A stretch of DNA of 64,000 bases from assembly GCA_016713305.1 (NCBI GenBank), contig JADJPK010000005.1:372001-436000 (forward strand). The letters are read 5' to 3'. The translations under genes and the position numbers were made by a program. The notes beneath the pieces were generated by a model. The model ran no database searches. It was given only the letters and a program-made list of their open reading frames with translations, and was not told the DNA's origin. The DNA is from Betaproteobacteria bacterium (GTDB lineage Bacteria; Pseudomonadota; Gammaproteobacteria; Burkholderiales; Ga0077523). Positions within the stretch are counted from its first letter, which is position 1, and each line of letters starts with the position of its first letter. Below, in pieces: positions 1-8,167 of this stretch.

Positions 1-369
1 AAGCTCGCCCTTCTGGAGACGATTTCCCGCTTGAGGCGGATCTTTCGGGATTACTACGCGGGGCCAATGAGTGAGGCGACATCACGCGGGGCCGCCCGAC
101 TCAAGTCGCCTCAACAACACGCGGAATTCAACTTTGTATGGTGCGCAGTCCGAGACGCTCGGCTCATGGCCGACAACCCAAGGAATCTTCTCCTCTTGGA
201 GGAGTGGCTTCGGGATCCCAAGACTGCACAGAGAGAGGACCGAAACGAGACCATCTCTCGAATAGCTAAGGCTAACTACGCAAGACAGGCGGTTCAAGAG
301 AAGAAGGACGCAAGAAAGAAGGGCGGTACCCCGAACGAGAAAAGCAAGACAAAGAAACCGGGGCGCTAG
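1..369 (+). CDS. Hypothetical island protein, possibly 5'-truncated by the window edge
   Basis: The frame is open from the first base of the window, so the true start may lie outside. Internal candidates are a TTG at 31 and an ATG at 67. The product is hydrophilic; the last 35 residues are very rich in Lys and Arg (motif KKDARKKGG), suggesting a nucleic-acid-associated or disordered tail. I recognise no family. It stands alone upstream of a 200-base gap and the AlpA-like gene. It could be the tail of an island gene of any function. Confidence 0.4.
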   Translation, partial: KLALLETISRLRRIFRDYYAGPMSEATSRGAARLKSPQQHAEFNFVWCAVRDARLMADNPRNLLLLEEWLRDPKTAQREDRNETISRIAKANYARQAVQEKKDARKKGGTPNEKSKTKKPGR

Positions 370-405
370 CCGGTCTCGTGTACAGCAGAAGTGAAGAGCG
401 ACGCA

Positions 406-439
406 GGGAAAAGTGTACGTCTACGTTTACCTTTTTCCC
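406..439. repeat. Imperfect inverted repeat in the gap before the AlpA-like gene
   Basis: A GGGAAAAG arm at 406-413 faces a CTTTTTCCC arm at 431-439 across about 17 bases, with one bulged T. It lies in the 200-base gene-free gap 370-569. It could be a terminator for the upstream gene or an operator for the regulator downstream. The evidence is only the dyad itself. Confidence 0.25.
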
Positions 440-569
440 GGCGTGACTTGCTGGACGTTCCGAACTCGATCTAGATAATTCGAAACCGTGATCCGACTAC
501 CTCGTTCGCTCGGTCGCGGCCAAAGAAGTCCAAGTGCGGATCACTGGCCCAAGACCCAGGAGAAGCCGC

Positions 570-808
570 ATGGCAGTAAGTCATTCCCCGAAGCAGTTCC
601 CCAATTCCGCACCGGCAGTACGTCGCTTTCTTCGTATTAGGGCCGTGCTCGAACAGACGGGCCTTTCCGCAGCGCACTTTATGCGCACATCGCAGAGGGT
701 CGGTTTCCTCGGGGCGTATCTATCGGTGAGCGCGCCGTTGCGTGGCCTTCGGACGAAGTCGCAGCATGGATAGACGAGCGGGTCGCCTCGTCGCGCCGTG
801 CGTCCTGA
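570..808 (+). CDS. AlpA-like (MerR-fold) transcriptional regulator, frameshifted
   Basis: The ATG at 570 follows AGGAG. The first frame reads VRRFLRIRAVLEQTGLS, typical of an AlpA N-terminal helix-turn-helix. After 667-669 the homology continues in another frame as ALYAHIAEGRFPRGVSIGER, then DEVAAWIDERVASSRRAS and a TGA at 806. One extra C in the CC at 667-668 restores a single 79-residue protein with the LSRSALYAHI junction expected of the family. AlpA proteins of prophages and islands activate excision or primase operons, which fits its position just ahead of the primase operon. Either a real null allele or a base-call error. Confidence 0.75.
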
Positions 809-821
809 CCGGAGGAACAAC

Positions 822-1148
822 ATGCAACCGGTACCCAAGAAACAAAACGCCGCGCGGGGGCGCGGCGTCCAAAGCGAGAACTCAACAAAGCAGACTACAG
901 GCGTAAGTGTGGCTGAGTTGTCGGAGACCATCAAGGCCCGGCTCTTGTCGGGCGAGTCTGTCTGCTTGATCCAGTTTTGCGAATCCCAAAGGGCCGCAGC
1001 AATGGGCGCGATTGCCTTGCTTCGGGACGAACTCCCGATCCGCTGCCAGTGGGTCACGATCAGGGAATCTCATTTGTCCGAGACCCGGCTTCGTGCGCGC
1101 CGCTACGCAATCCCCGGAGAGCATTTGCATGGGCAGGTGGCGCCATGA
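822..1148 (+). CDS. Hypothetical island protein upstream of the primase
   Basis: The ATG at 822 is preceded by a good GGAGG at 811-815, which decides this start over upstream in-frame codons. The 108-residue product has a polar N-terminus and a middle section (residues about 30-80) predicted to be helical. Its stop TGA at 1146-1148 overlaps the ATG of the primase (ATGATG at 1145), so the two are translationally coupled. I recognise no conserved family. From context it probably serves replication or regulation of the island. Confidence 0.6.
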   Translation: MQPVPKKQNAARGRGVQSENSTKQTTGVSVAELSETIKARLLSGESVCLIQFCESQRAAAMGAIALLRDELPIRCQWVTIRESHLSETRLRARRYAIPGEHLHGQVAP

Positions 1149-3240
1149 TGACGGACCATCTCGACGAATTTGCCGACGCCATTCGGGCGGCAGGACTCAA
1201 TCCGCCAGAGCGCATTCTTGACGACGGAAAGCTCCATCGCTTCGCCCCGAACGGAAACGCGCGAGACGATGCCGGTTGGTACATCCTGCATGGAGACGGC
1301 ATCCCAGCGGGCGCGTTCGGCTGCTGGCGCACTGGTGTGACGGAGAACTGGCGCGCAGACATTGGGCGCCAACTGACGAAGGCCGAACAATCAGCCCATA
1401 GAGCGCGCCGAGTGGCGTTACAGCGCACGCGGGCCGAAGAGGAGAGTAGGCGCCACGCGGAAGCACGGGACCGTGCGTCAGACATCTGGAACGCTGCCGG
1501 TCCCACTCGGCGGATCACCCTTACCTCCTGAAAAAGGGAATTCGGCCCTATGGCGTGCGAGTTCACAAGGGGAACCTTGTCGTGCCGGTGCGCGACGCGA
1601 CGGGAGCAATGCACTCGCTGCAGTTCATCAACGCGGATGGAACACAGAAGGTATTCATGCGCCATGGGTACGTCTCCGGCTGCTACCACAGCATCGGTAC
1701 GCCGGACGGCGTTCTGTTGCTGGCCGAAGGGCTCGCAACTGGCGCGAGTCTTCATGAGGCGACCGGGCACGCCGTAGCGGTCGCCTTCAACGCCGGGAAC
1801 CTCGAAGCGGTGGCGTCTGCCCTGCGGAGCAAGTACCCCGAGTTGCGGTTCGTGATCTGCGCGGACGATGACCACCGGACCACGGGCAATCCCGGACTCA
1901 CCAAAGCCAAGTCGGCGGCGCTCGCGGTCGGAGGTGTCGTTGCCGTGCCTGAGTTTGGGCCGGATCGTGGCGAGAAGGACACTGACTTTAACGACCTGAT
2001 GCGCCAACGCGGCGCGGATGCCGTTCGGGCGTGCGTGGACAAGGCTCTTGCCACTCGACCGGCCGAACGCGCCGCTTCACCGGGCGGGCGCGGGCTGATC
2101 CTTCTCAACGGTGAGGACGTGAAGCCGGAGCCGATTCAATGGCTCTGGAAGGACTGGCTTGCGGCAGGGAAGCTGCACATCCTGGCGGGCGCACCGGTGA
2201 CGGGGAAGACGACCATTGCCATGCAGCTTGCGGCCACCTTGAGCTTTGGAGGCTGCTGGCCGGATGGGTCACGCGTTGCGGCTGGAACGGCGGTAATCGC
2301 GTCCTATGAGGACGACCCTGGCGATACGCTGGCCCCTCGCCTGCTCGCGGCCGGTGCAGACATGGGGCGCATCCGGTTTCTGTCCGGCGTTTGGGACGGC
2401 ACGCCGCGGAAAGTCTTCAACGCACGGGATGATGGCGCTTTGTTGGTGGATAAGATTCGGGACAACGGCGTTCGCCTGCTGATCGTCGATCCGATCATTT
2501 CGGCCCTCGGCGCCTTCGATAGTCACCGGAACGCTGAGACCCGCTTGGCGCTCCAGCCGCTGGCCGATATCGCGGCAGAAACCGGTGTGGCGATTCTCGG
2601 GATCGCTCATTTCTCGAAGGGCACGGCGGGCCGTGATCCCTTGGAGCGGGTGTCCGGGTCCCTTGCCTTCGGTGCCGTGGCACGGGTTGTCATGGGCGCG
2701 GCTACCAAGCGCGACGGGGAGGGGCAAGAAGAGCGGCTCTTTGTCAAATTGAAGTCGAACATCGGGCCTGACTCCGGAGGATTCACCTATTCACTGGAGC
2801 AGACGCAGGCATCCCCGGGCGTGTTCGCGTCCCGCATTCTTTGGGGGGAGACCGTCCAAGGCTCTGCCCGTGAACTGCTGGCAGAACCGGACGACGAAGA
2901 CAGCGGCTTGTCATCGAATGACACGGAGCGCTTCGTTCGCGATTGTCTGGCGGACGGGCCTATTACGTCGAACGAGTTTCGCAAGGATGCAGAGGGGGCC
3001 GGACATGGATGGCGCACCGTCCAGCGAGTGGCCCGGAAGCTCGGCGCAGAAACCCGAAAGGACGGGATGAAAGGTCCGTGGCGCTGGGGGTTCTACGGTG
3101 CCACGAAGGCGACAATTCGCCACGAAGATGACGAAGACGACACTACAAAATGCCTGTCGCCTTCGTCGACTTCGTCCCCTTCGCTGTCGCCTTCGGGATC
3201 GGTCGGTGACTGCCTTCCGGCGGACGCGGAGGTGATCTGA
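1145..3240 (+). CDS. Phage/island primase-helicase (Toprim plus RecA-like ATPase), frameshifted
   Basis: The reconstructed protein is about 698 residues. The N-terminal part (1145-1504) holds the conserved block DGKLHRFAPNG and a GWYILHGDG segment. Homology then passes to another frame as ADHPYLLKKGIRPYGVRVH. One added C in the CCC at 1502-1504 joins them. A Toprim-like domain follows (LLLAEG near residue 190, CADDDHR, TDFNDL). The C-terminal half is a RepA/AAA_25-type ATPase with Walker A GAPVTGKT near residue 349 and Walker B-like LLIVDPI. Such proteins prime and unwind island DNA. The stop overlaps the next ATG by one base (TGATG). The frameshift lies between the N-terminal region and the catalytic domains. 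Confidence 0.85.
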
Positions 3241-3655
3241 TGCATCCGACCGAAATCCTGCGGATCCTCCGCGCCGAAGGACTGCAAGTATCCGCTTCCG
3301 GCGGTTCCCTGATCGTTCATCCGAAAGAGCGGATCACCGACAAGACACGGGCCTCATTCGTGACCACAAGGCGACGCTCCTGCAGGCGCTCCAGCCGCAT
3401 CCGCCAACGCCGGAAGCGTCCGGCGGACTTGATCTCGCGGTCTTGGTGAAGCGTGTGGGTGCGGCGCGGGGCTTTTCCGCCGAAGAGACGGTCGAAGCGC
3501 TCAGGAACGCTGTGGCGAAGCCGGTCGAGGCTATCCGGTGCTTTCGAGCCTTGGCAGCAGAGGTGCCGCTCCCCGCTTCCGAAAGCCGTTCCGGCGCTGC
3601 GGACCGAACGGCGAAGCGTCGTTCGCCCGGTCCAACGCAAGTGGGGGACGCATGA
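3240..3655 (+). CDS. TubC_N-like small island protein, frameshifted
   Basis: The first frame gives MHPTEILRILRAEGLQ and HPKERITD. It then loses homology at the GCCTCA at 3351-3356, and the continuation is LIRDHKATLLQALQPHPP and so on to the TGA at 3653. Adding a C to the CC at 3352-3353 gives one 138-residue protein. The N-terminal 55 residues resemble the TubC N-terminal docking fold (short helices ending in an HK-x-x-LL pattern), often found beside island primases. The start overlaps the primase stop by one base and the stop overlaps the next ATG (ATGA at 3652), so the operon geometry supports a single original gene. Confidence 0.6.
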
Positions 3656-4365
3656 AGGCCGACAAACCGAAGGGAAAGAAAGCCGCTGCCGGGCTGGTAG
3701 TGGTCGGCGCGGGCGAGATGAAGCCCGAAGATGCAAAGGCCCTGACGGTGCTCCGTCCGAGTCTCCAAGCTGCGTTCACGCTGAAACAGGCCAACGCGCG
3801 GGAAATGGGCGATCTGGACCTGCAGGCCCTGGCAGACGCATTAGCGCAACAGGCACAGCAGGTCTGCGACGGCGATCTAGGGCGGTTGGAGGGAATGCTT
3901 GCGACGCAAGCGAGCACCCTCGATGCCCTTTTCGGTGTCCTGACGCGCCGCGCGATTCTGAACATGGGCGAGCACATCGATGCCACAGAGACCTATCTGC
4001 GACTCGCCTTCAAGGCGCAGTCACAGGCACGGGCGACGGTCGAAGCCCTCGGAGAACTCAAGCACCCGAAGCCGGTGGCGTTCGTCCAGCAAGCCAACAT
4101 CGCGAACGGACCGCAGCAGGTAAACAACGGGGTCGATTCCCGGAGCAATACGCGCGCAGGCGCGCACGCGCGGAAAAACAAAAATCCGCAAAACCAACTA
4201 TCAGGATGTACGAATGAGCTACGTCAGGACACCCGAGCACCGAGCATTGCGGGCGGAACTAATCCGGCAGTGGAGGCCGTGGGAGAAGTCGACGGGGCCC
4301 AGGACGGAAGGGAAGGCCCCGGTCGGCACGTCGGGGATACAAAGGGTCGCACCACGAATTACTAA
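3652..4365 (+). CDS. Conserved phage/island hypothetical protein
   Basis: The ATG at 3652 overlaps the preceding stop. The 237-residue product starts with a basic KADKPKGKK stretch, has an Ala/Leu-rich helical middle (residues about 30-130), and contains VAFVQQANIANGPQQVNNG, a signature I associate with a conserved family of betaproteobacterial prophage proteins of unknown function. The last 50 codons overlap the start of the next gene in a different frame. The function is unknown; the position at the end of the primase operon suggests a packaging or replication accessory role, but this is a guess. Confidence 0.65.
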   Translation: MKADKPKGKKAAAGLVVVGAGEMKPEDAKALTVLRPSLQAAFTLKQANAREMGDLDLQALADALAQQAQQVCDGDLGRLEGMLATQASTLDALFGVLTRRAILNMGEHIDATETYLRLAFKAQSQARATVEALGELKHPKPVAFVQQANIANGPQQVNNGVDSRSNTRAGAHARKNKNPQNQLSGCTNELRQDTRAPSIAGGTNPAVEAVGEVDGAQDGREGPGRHVGDTKGRTTNY

Positions 4366-4457
4366 GGGCGCTCCGACGATTGATTCCCGAGCAGCGGGAA
4401 GTCAACAGTCTTGCCTTTACCAACCTCAAGAGAAGTGAGTCTGTCTGGCGCGACTAG
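4214..4457 (+). CDS. Small conserved island protein, frameshifted, overlapping its upstream neighbour
   Basis: The frame begins MSYVRTPEHRALRAELIRQW then PWEKSTGPRT, a block I recognise from small phage-associated proteins. After the CCCC at 4317-4320 the family-like sequence continues in another frame as ARRGYKGSHHELLRALRRL and ends at the TAG at 4455. Here one C too many, not one too few, would explain the shift. The reconstructed protein has about 80 residues. Its first 152 bases are also coding for the gene at 3652-4365 in another frame. The 3' end also overlaps the convergent HIRAN gene by 96 bases. Function unknown. Confidence 0.55.
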
Positions 4458-5185
4458 ACCCACTTCTTCTAACGAGACGCGCCTCATGAGGGTTGTCCCA
4501 GAATTACAAGCGCAACTCAAGATACGTCGGGCTAATGGAGCGTTAATCTGATTAATCTTAGTCACGATGGCATCTACCGCCGATTGTTCGGAGATGGCTT
4601 TGCATAGGTCTGAGACGAGATAACGTGGCGCCCACCCGAGCAAATGGCAGTCCCTAGATTGAAGTTGTACGGCTTGCCTTGTCGCCGGGTTGTTTACCTC
4701 AATGGCGACTTGGAGTCGTTCGCCTACTTCAAGCATCTTCGCCCGCTCCTGAGCAGCCGTAGTGACGTGGCGTAAGCCATGCAAGAAGAACCGACAGGAG
4801 AATGTTCCATCTGGTAGTCGATTTACCTTAGGAAACACTTCTAGACTATCAGTTTGCCTCTCACCGCCCGTAAGGCTAAGGATCTCGATGGGATCGGCTT
4901 TGGACGGATCGAGGGAAAGCCAATTTAAATACTCCACAAAATCCTTACGAGCTGGATCAAGAACTCGATTCTTGAAAAGTGGAAAAAGCTCGCTTGATTC
5001 GTAACGCTGGTCGAAACGAGGAAAGGAGATTAGCGGCACAAATCCGGCAATATCACGTGCACGGAGCGCGCCGCGCGTATAACGAAACACATACTCCTGT
5101 TCTGCGGGGGATGCATCCAAACGACCAATCGGAAACCAGGCGCGGCTGGAATCCGCTGCTTGCCAAGCGACAAAGAGGGGCTCAT
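4362..5185 (-). CDS. HIRAN-domain protein paired with the HipA-like kinase, frameshifted near its start
   Basis: The main frame (from about 5176 downward) gives PIGRLDASPAEQEYVFRYT and a central segment (about residues 115-200) matching the HIRAN pattern: FFLHGLRHV, GERLQVAIEVNNPATRQAVQ, LLGWAPRYLV. Upstream the sequence continues in another frame as PLFVAWQAADSSRAWF. One added C in the run at 5177-5180 joins it to an ATG at 5185 that overlaps the kinase stop (ATGA). The total is about 274 residues. HIRAN domains bind DNA ends or occur with HipA-type kinases. The two-gene coupling suggests that it acts with the kinase, perhaps as the regulator, but no Xre-type helix-turn-helix is visible. Confidence 0.6.
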
Positions 5186-6063
5186 CTCAGAATTTCCGTA
5201 AGTGCAGCCTTAGAGAAGAGGACCGCTTGTTGGGCAAAAGCCTTTGATGCATTGGAGGCCCTTTCCGAGGGGAGGCGAGAAAAGATTCGGCAAACCTCTG
5301 CATCTGGCAAATCTGCGACTCTCTTGAGCGCCGGCATGAAATATGAAGGATACGCTCGCGCAGCCAACTGAACTAGACGAAGAGGATTCTCCCCGTGGGC
5401 ATCGGTAGCGTTCCTAAAAATGCCGCCTCGGCCCCGCATAACGTAAATCCCGACGGAGTCGTCCTCTAGCTTCTTCAAGCGTGTCACGTCAAGGAGTTCC
5501 CGACCTAACGACGACGCGTGGTCAAAGCTCGGCGCTACGCTGAGTTTCCAAGATTTGTTTGCAGAGTCAACGCACATTCGTAGCCCCCAATTTTCGTGAT
5601 GGCGGTCCGTATTTTCCTATGAGCCCGTCAAGCACTAAGTAACTCGCGAGTTGCGTAAGAATTTCGGTGGCGGTGTCAGGGAAGAGTTCACGAATAGCTC
5701 GTTCAATGTTCTCCAGCGTATGGTCTTGTTGGCGAAACCTCTTATTTTTATCGTATCCGGTGACCCGAAGCGCAGTATTTCATTCCCGTGCACAAGCGCC
5801 TCCCCGCGGGCGACGGAAATGAAGTTACGCGAGATCGAACCTCTCTTTTCTTCGAACGCCGCGAGTTCCACGTCTGCTGCCGAAATACCCACCGCGCGGG
5901 CAATCTCCGCTCCCGCCTTTTCGGCCCAATCTTCACCCGTTTTGAACCGGGCTTCTTTAAACAACCATTTGTCGTTATCTAACTGAACCCAAAACTTGGG
6001 TTTGCTGCCCAGCTGTTCGGTGTCGAGCCGGGAGGCCACAGGAAGATCGAGAATGGGATACAT
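5182..6063 (-). CDS. HipA-like serine/threonine kinase, with two frameshifts
   Basis: The start is ATG 6063 (MYPILDLPVASRL). The first section holds GSKPKFWVQLDNDKWLFKEA (ATP-binding lobe). Homology then shifts at the CCC at 5764-5766 to VTGYDKNKRFRQQDHTLENI, and again at the AAAA at 5612-5615 to the catalytic GNTDRHHENWG. It ends with SFDHASSLG and a C-terminal helical part. One added G and one removed A on the coding strand restore about 293 residues. The NTDRHHEN block is the HipA-family catalytic loop. It lacks a visible HipB partner. The shifts are in opposite directions, so the reading frame outside 5612-5766 is preserved. Confidence 0.7.
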
Positions 6064-6258
6064 GTCGCGTCTAGGCTTCGAGCATCCGGCACCTCCGATG
6101 CCGCGACCACCGCGCTCGCCTTCGCGGTCCGCACGAATACACCCGTCCACCGTCGGACTGATAGAACGGATTCCCAATGGAGGTATCCGAAATGGTATCC
6201 GGATATAAATGGGCTAAGAGAATGCGCCCGATGTTGTTGCGTAAATTATTGATCTATA

Positions 6259-6334
6259 TGGTGCCGCTTATCCGAATCGAACGGATGACCTACCGCTTAC
6301 AAGGCGGTTGCTCTACCGACTGAGCTAAAGCGGC
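6259..6334 (-). tRNA. tRNA-Thr (anticodon TGT)
   Basis: On the minus strand the sequence folds as a full cloverleaf. The acceptor GCCGCTT pairs with AAGCGGC. The D arm contains GCTC...GAGC, and the anticodon stem is ACCGC/GCGGT with loop CTTGTAA. The T arm is ATCCG/CGGAT with the TTCGATT loop. The anticodon TGT reads ACA (Thr). The body is 73 bases and CCA is encoded. Its 3' end faces the island on the left, consistent with being the attachment site. Confidence 0.97.
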
Positions 6335-6380
6335 CCGATGGCGCAGGATTATAGCGGCCGAGTTTGCGGCCACTTCAGGT

Positions 6381-6799
6381 CTACTTCACGACCTGCAGTT
6401 TCGGACGCCCGCTCGATGGAGGAGTGGGCCGATCGTCCGGAGGGGCTCGTCTGCTTGAGTTGCCTCGTCGGGCGGTTGAAGTTCTGCGGCAGGTTCAGGG
6501 AACGCCAGACCCTGGCCGTTCTCTTTCGCGAAGATACCTGCGACCGCATCCACCGGAACGGTGATTTCCTGCGACACGCCGTTGAAGCGGGCGGAGAACT
6601 GGATGAGTTCGTTGCCTATGGTCAGATCGCGTGTGGCATCTGCACTGACATTCAGGACGATCTCGCCGTTGCGCACGTATTCCAAGGGCACTTTCGTGCG
6701 CTCGGACGCGCGCACGGCGAGGTAGGGCGTGAAGCCGCTGTCGACACACCACTCGTATATCGCACGGATGAGATACGGGGTGGTCGACGTCGTCTTCAC
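6381..6799 (-). CDS. sspB: SspB, ClpXP specificity-enhancing factor, frameshifted in its C-terminal tail
   Basis: GTG 6799 overlaps the sspA stop and starts KTTSTTPYLIRAIYEWC, the SspB dimer/substrate-binding domain, running to about residue 100. SspB delivers ssrA-tagged proteins to ClpXP. The expected ClpX-binding tail RPKLQVVK is present just before a TAG at 6381-6383 but in another frame. As written the frame ends at 6386 with an unrelated tail. One added base in the GGGG at 6442-6445 (CCCC on the coding strand) restores DEPPPDDRPTPPSSGRPK, an acidic/proline linker typical of the family, giving 139 residues. If the shift were real, the protein would bind tags but not ClpX. Confidence 0.9.
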
Positions 6800-7395
6800 T
6801 TGCGCATCACCTTCTCGGCAGGCGTGAGCGCCTCGATGAACGCCGGCCGGCTGAACAGGCGCTCTGCGTACTTGAGCAGCGGCGCGGCCTGTTTGGGGAC
6901 CTGGATACCGTAGTAGTCCAGCCGCCACAGCAGCGGAGCGATGGCGACGTCCAGCATCGAGTATTCGTCGCCCAGCATGAACTTCTGCTTCGCGAACACG
7001 GGTGCAATCTGCGTCAGGCTGTCGCGGACCGCCTGACGGGCCTTGTCGGCCTGCTTCTGGTTGCCCTTTTCGAGTGGCTCGATGTTGCAGAACAGCTCGT
7101 TCTCGAACCGGAAGAGGAACAGCCGCGCCCGGGCGCGCATGACGGGATCGGCCGGCATGAGCTGCGGGTGCGGGAAGCGGTCATCGATGTACTCGTTGAT
7201 GATGTTCGACTCGTACAGGATGAGGTCGCGCTCCACCAGTACGGGTGTCCGGTTGTACGGATTCATCACCGCCAGGTCTTCCGGCTTGTTGAACAGATCC
7301 ACGTCGTGGATCTGGAAATCCATGCCCTTCTCGTACAGCACGATGCGGCATCGCTGGCTGAAGGGGCAGGTGGTTCCGGAATAGAGGGTCATCAT
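6796..7395 (-). CDS. sspA: SspA, stringent starvation protein A (GST-fold RNA-polymerase-associated protein)
   Basis: The 199-residue product opens MMTLYSGTTCPFSQRCRIVL with the thioredoxin-like GST N-terminal fold. VDLFNKPEDLAVMNPYNRTP and YESNIINEYIDDRFPHP follow, and then the helical GST C-domain. SspA proteins bind RNA polymerase and alter transcription in stationary phase or acid stress; they lack glutathione transferase activity. It follows petC on the same strand and overlaps sspB by the GTGA at 6796-6799, a common betaproteobacterial order. No defects seen. Confidence 0.95.
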   Translation of the reverse strand: MMTLYSGTTCPFSQRCRIVLYEKGMDFQIHDVDLFNKPEDLAVMNPYNRTPVLVERDLILYESNIINEYIDDRFPHPQLMPADPVMRARARLFLFRFENELFCNIEPLEKGNQKQADKARQAVRDSLTQIAPVFAKQKFMLGDEYSMLDVAIAPLLWRLDYYGIQVPKQAAPLLKYAERLFSRPAFIEALTPAEKVMRK

Positions 7396-7420
7396 CGGGG
7401 GCTTCTCCCAGGGCTTGCGT

Positions 7421-8164
7421 TCAGTGAACGTCCTTCCAGTAGTCCTTCTTCAACGCATATGCCGGAATGAACAGGATGCCGAGGAAGAGCAGGGTCATGA
7501 TGCCGATCTGAACACGCTTGGCGCGTGCAGGTTCGCCCTGGAACACGAGATAGTTCACGAGGTCTGCGACCGCCGCGTCGTATTCCTTGGATCCGAGGGA
7601 ACCTGGCTGAGCGAGGACAAGCTTGGGCGCCGCGTGTGCGCCGTGCTCCGTCTTCTGATCGCCACCTTCGTGCTGCAACTCCTGCTGGCCCTGCAACTCC
7701 CACAGGACGTGGGGCATGCCGACATTGGGGAACGTCACGTTGTTCCACCCCGTGGGGCGGGTCTCGTCGCGGTAGAACGTGCGCAGATAGGTGTACAGCC
7801 AGTCGGCGCCGCGCGACCGCGCGATCACGGAAAGATCCGGAGGTTGCGCGCCGAACCACTTCGCGGCTTCCTTGCCGTTCATCCCGACGACCATCTGGTC
7901 GCCCACCTTTTCCGACGCGAACATCAGGTTGTCCTTGATCTGCTCCTCGCTCAGCCCGAGGTCGCCCAGGCGGTTGTAGCGCATGTAGGCGGCCGAGTGG
8001 CAGTTGAGGCAGTAGTTCACGAACAGCTTGGCGCCGCGCTGCAGCGAAGAAACGTCCTTGTTGTCGATGGGTGCCTTGTCGAGCACCGCGTGATCCGCAG
8101 CGGCTGCAGGCAGTACGGGCACCAGCGAGAGAAAACCGACGAGCAGTGTTCTTAGTGCTTTCAT
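7421..8164 (-). CDS. petC: Cytochrome c1 of the ubiquinol-cytochrome c reductase
   Basis: The 247-residue protein has a signal peptide (FLSLVPVLPAAAA) and the covalent heme site CLNCH at residues 52-56. A DLSVIARSRG/WLYTYLRTFYRD segment follows, with a Met ligand region near VGMPHVLW. A C-terminal membrane anchor (IGIMTLLFLGILFIPAYAL) ends in a short cytoplasmic tail. It transfers electrons from the Rieske protein to soluble cytochrome c on the periplasmic side. It is the third gene of petABC, 3 bases after petB. Confidence 0.97.
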   Translation of the reverse strand: MKALRTLLVGFLSLVPVLPAAAADHAVLDKAPIDNKDVSSLQRGAKLFVNYCLNCHSAAYMRYNRLGDLGLSEEQIKDNLMFASEKVGDQMVVGMNGKEAAKWFGAQPPDLSVIARSRGADWLYTYLRTFYRDETRPTGWNNVTFPNVGMPHVLWELQGQQELQHEGGDQKTEHGAHAAPKLVLAQPGSLGSKEYDAAVADLVNYLVFQGEPARAKRVQIGIMTLLFLGILFIPAYALKKDYWKDVH

Positions 8165-8167
8165 GGC

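Larger units (their letters stand above)
1..6258. mobile_element. Part of a tRNA-associated genomic island (left end outside the window)
   Basis: The segment lies directly downstream of the 3' end of a tRNA-Thr gene, the usual attachment site for tyrosine-recombinase islands. Its content is accessory: an AlpA-like excision/primase regulator, a Toprim/RecA-like primase-helicase with phage-type small genes, and a HipA-like kinase pair. The stretch from about 4.4 to 6.2 kb is visibly more AT-rich than the rest of the window. No integrase is seen, so it should lie to the left of the window or be lost. The right boundary at the tRNA is inferred; no direct repeat partner is visible because the left end is missing. 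Confidence 0.7.
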
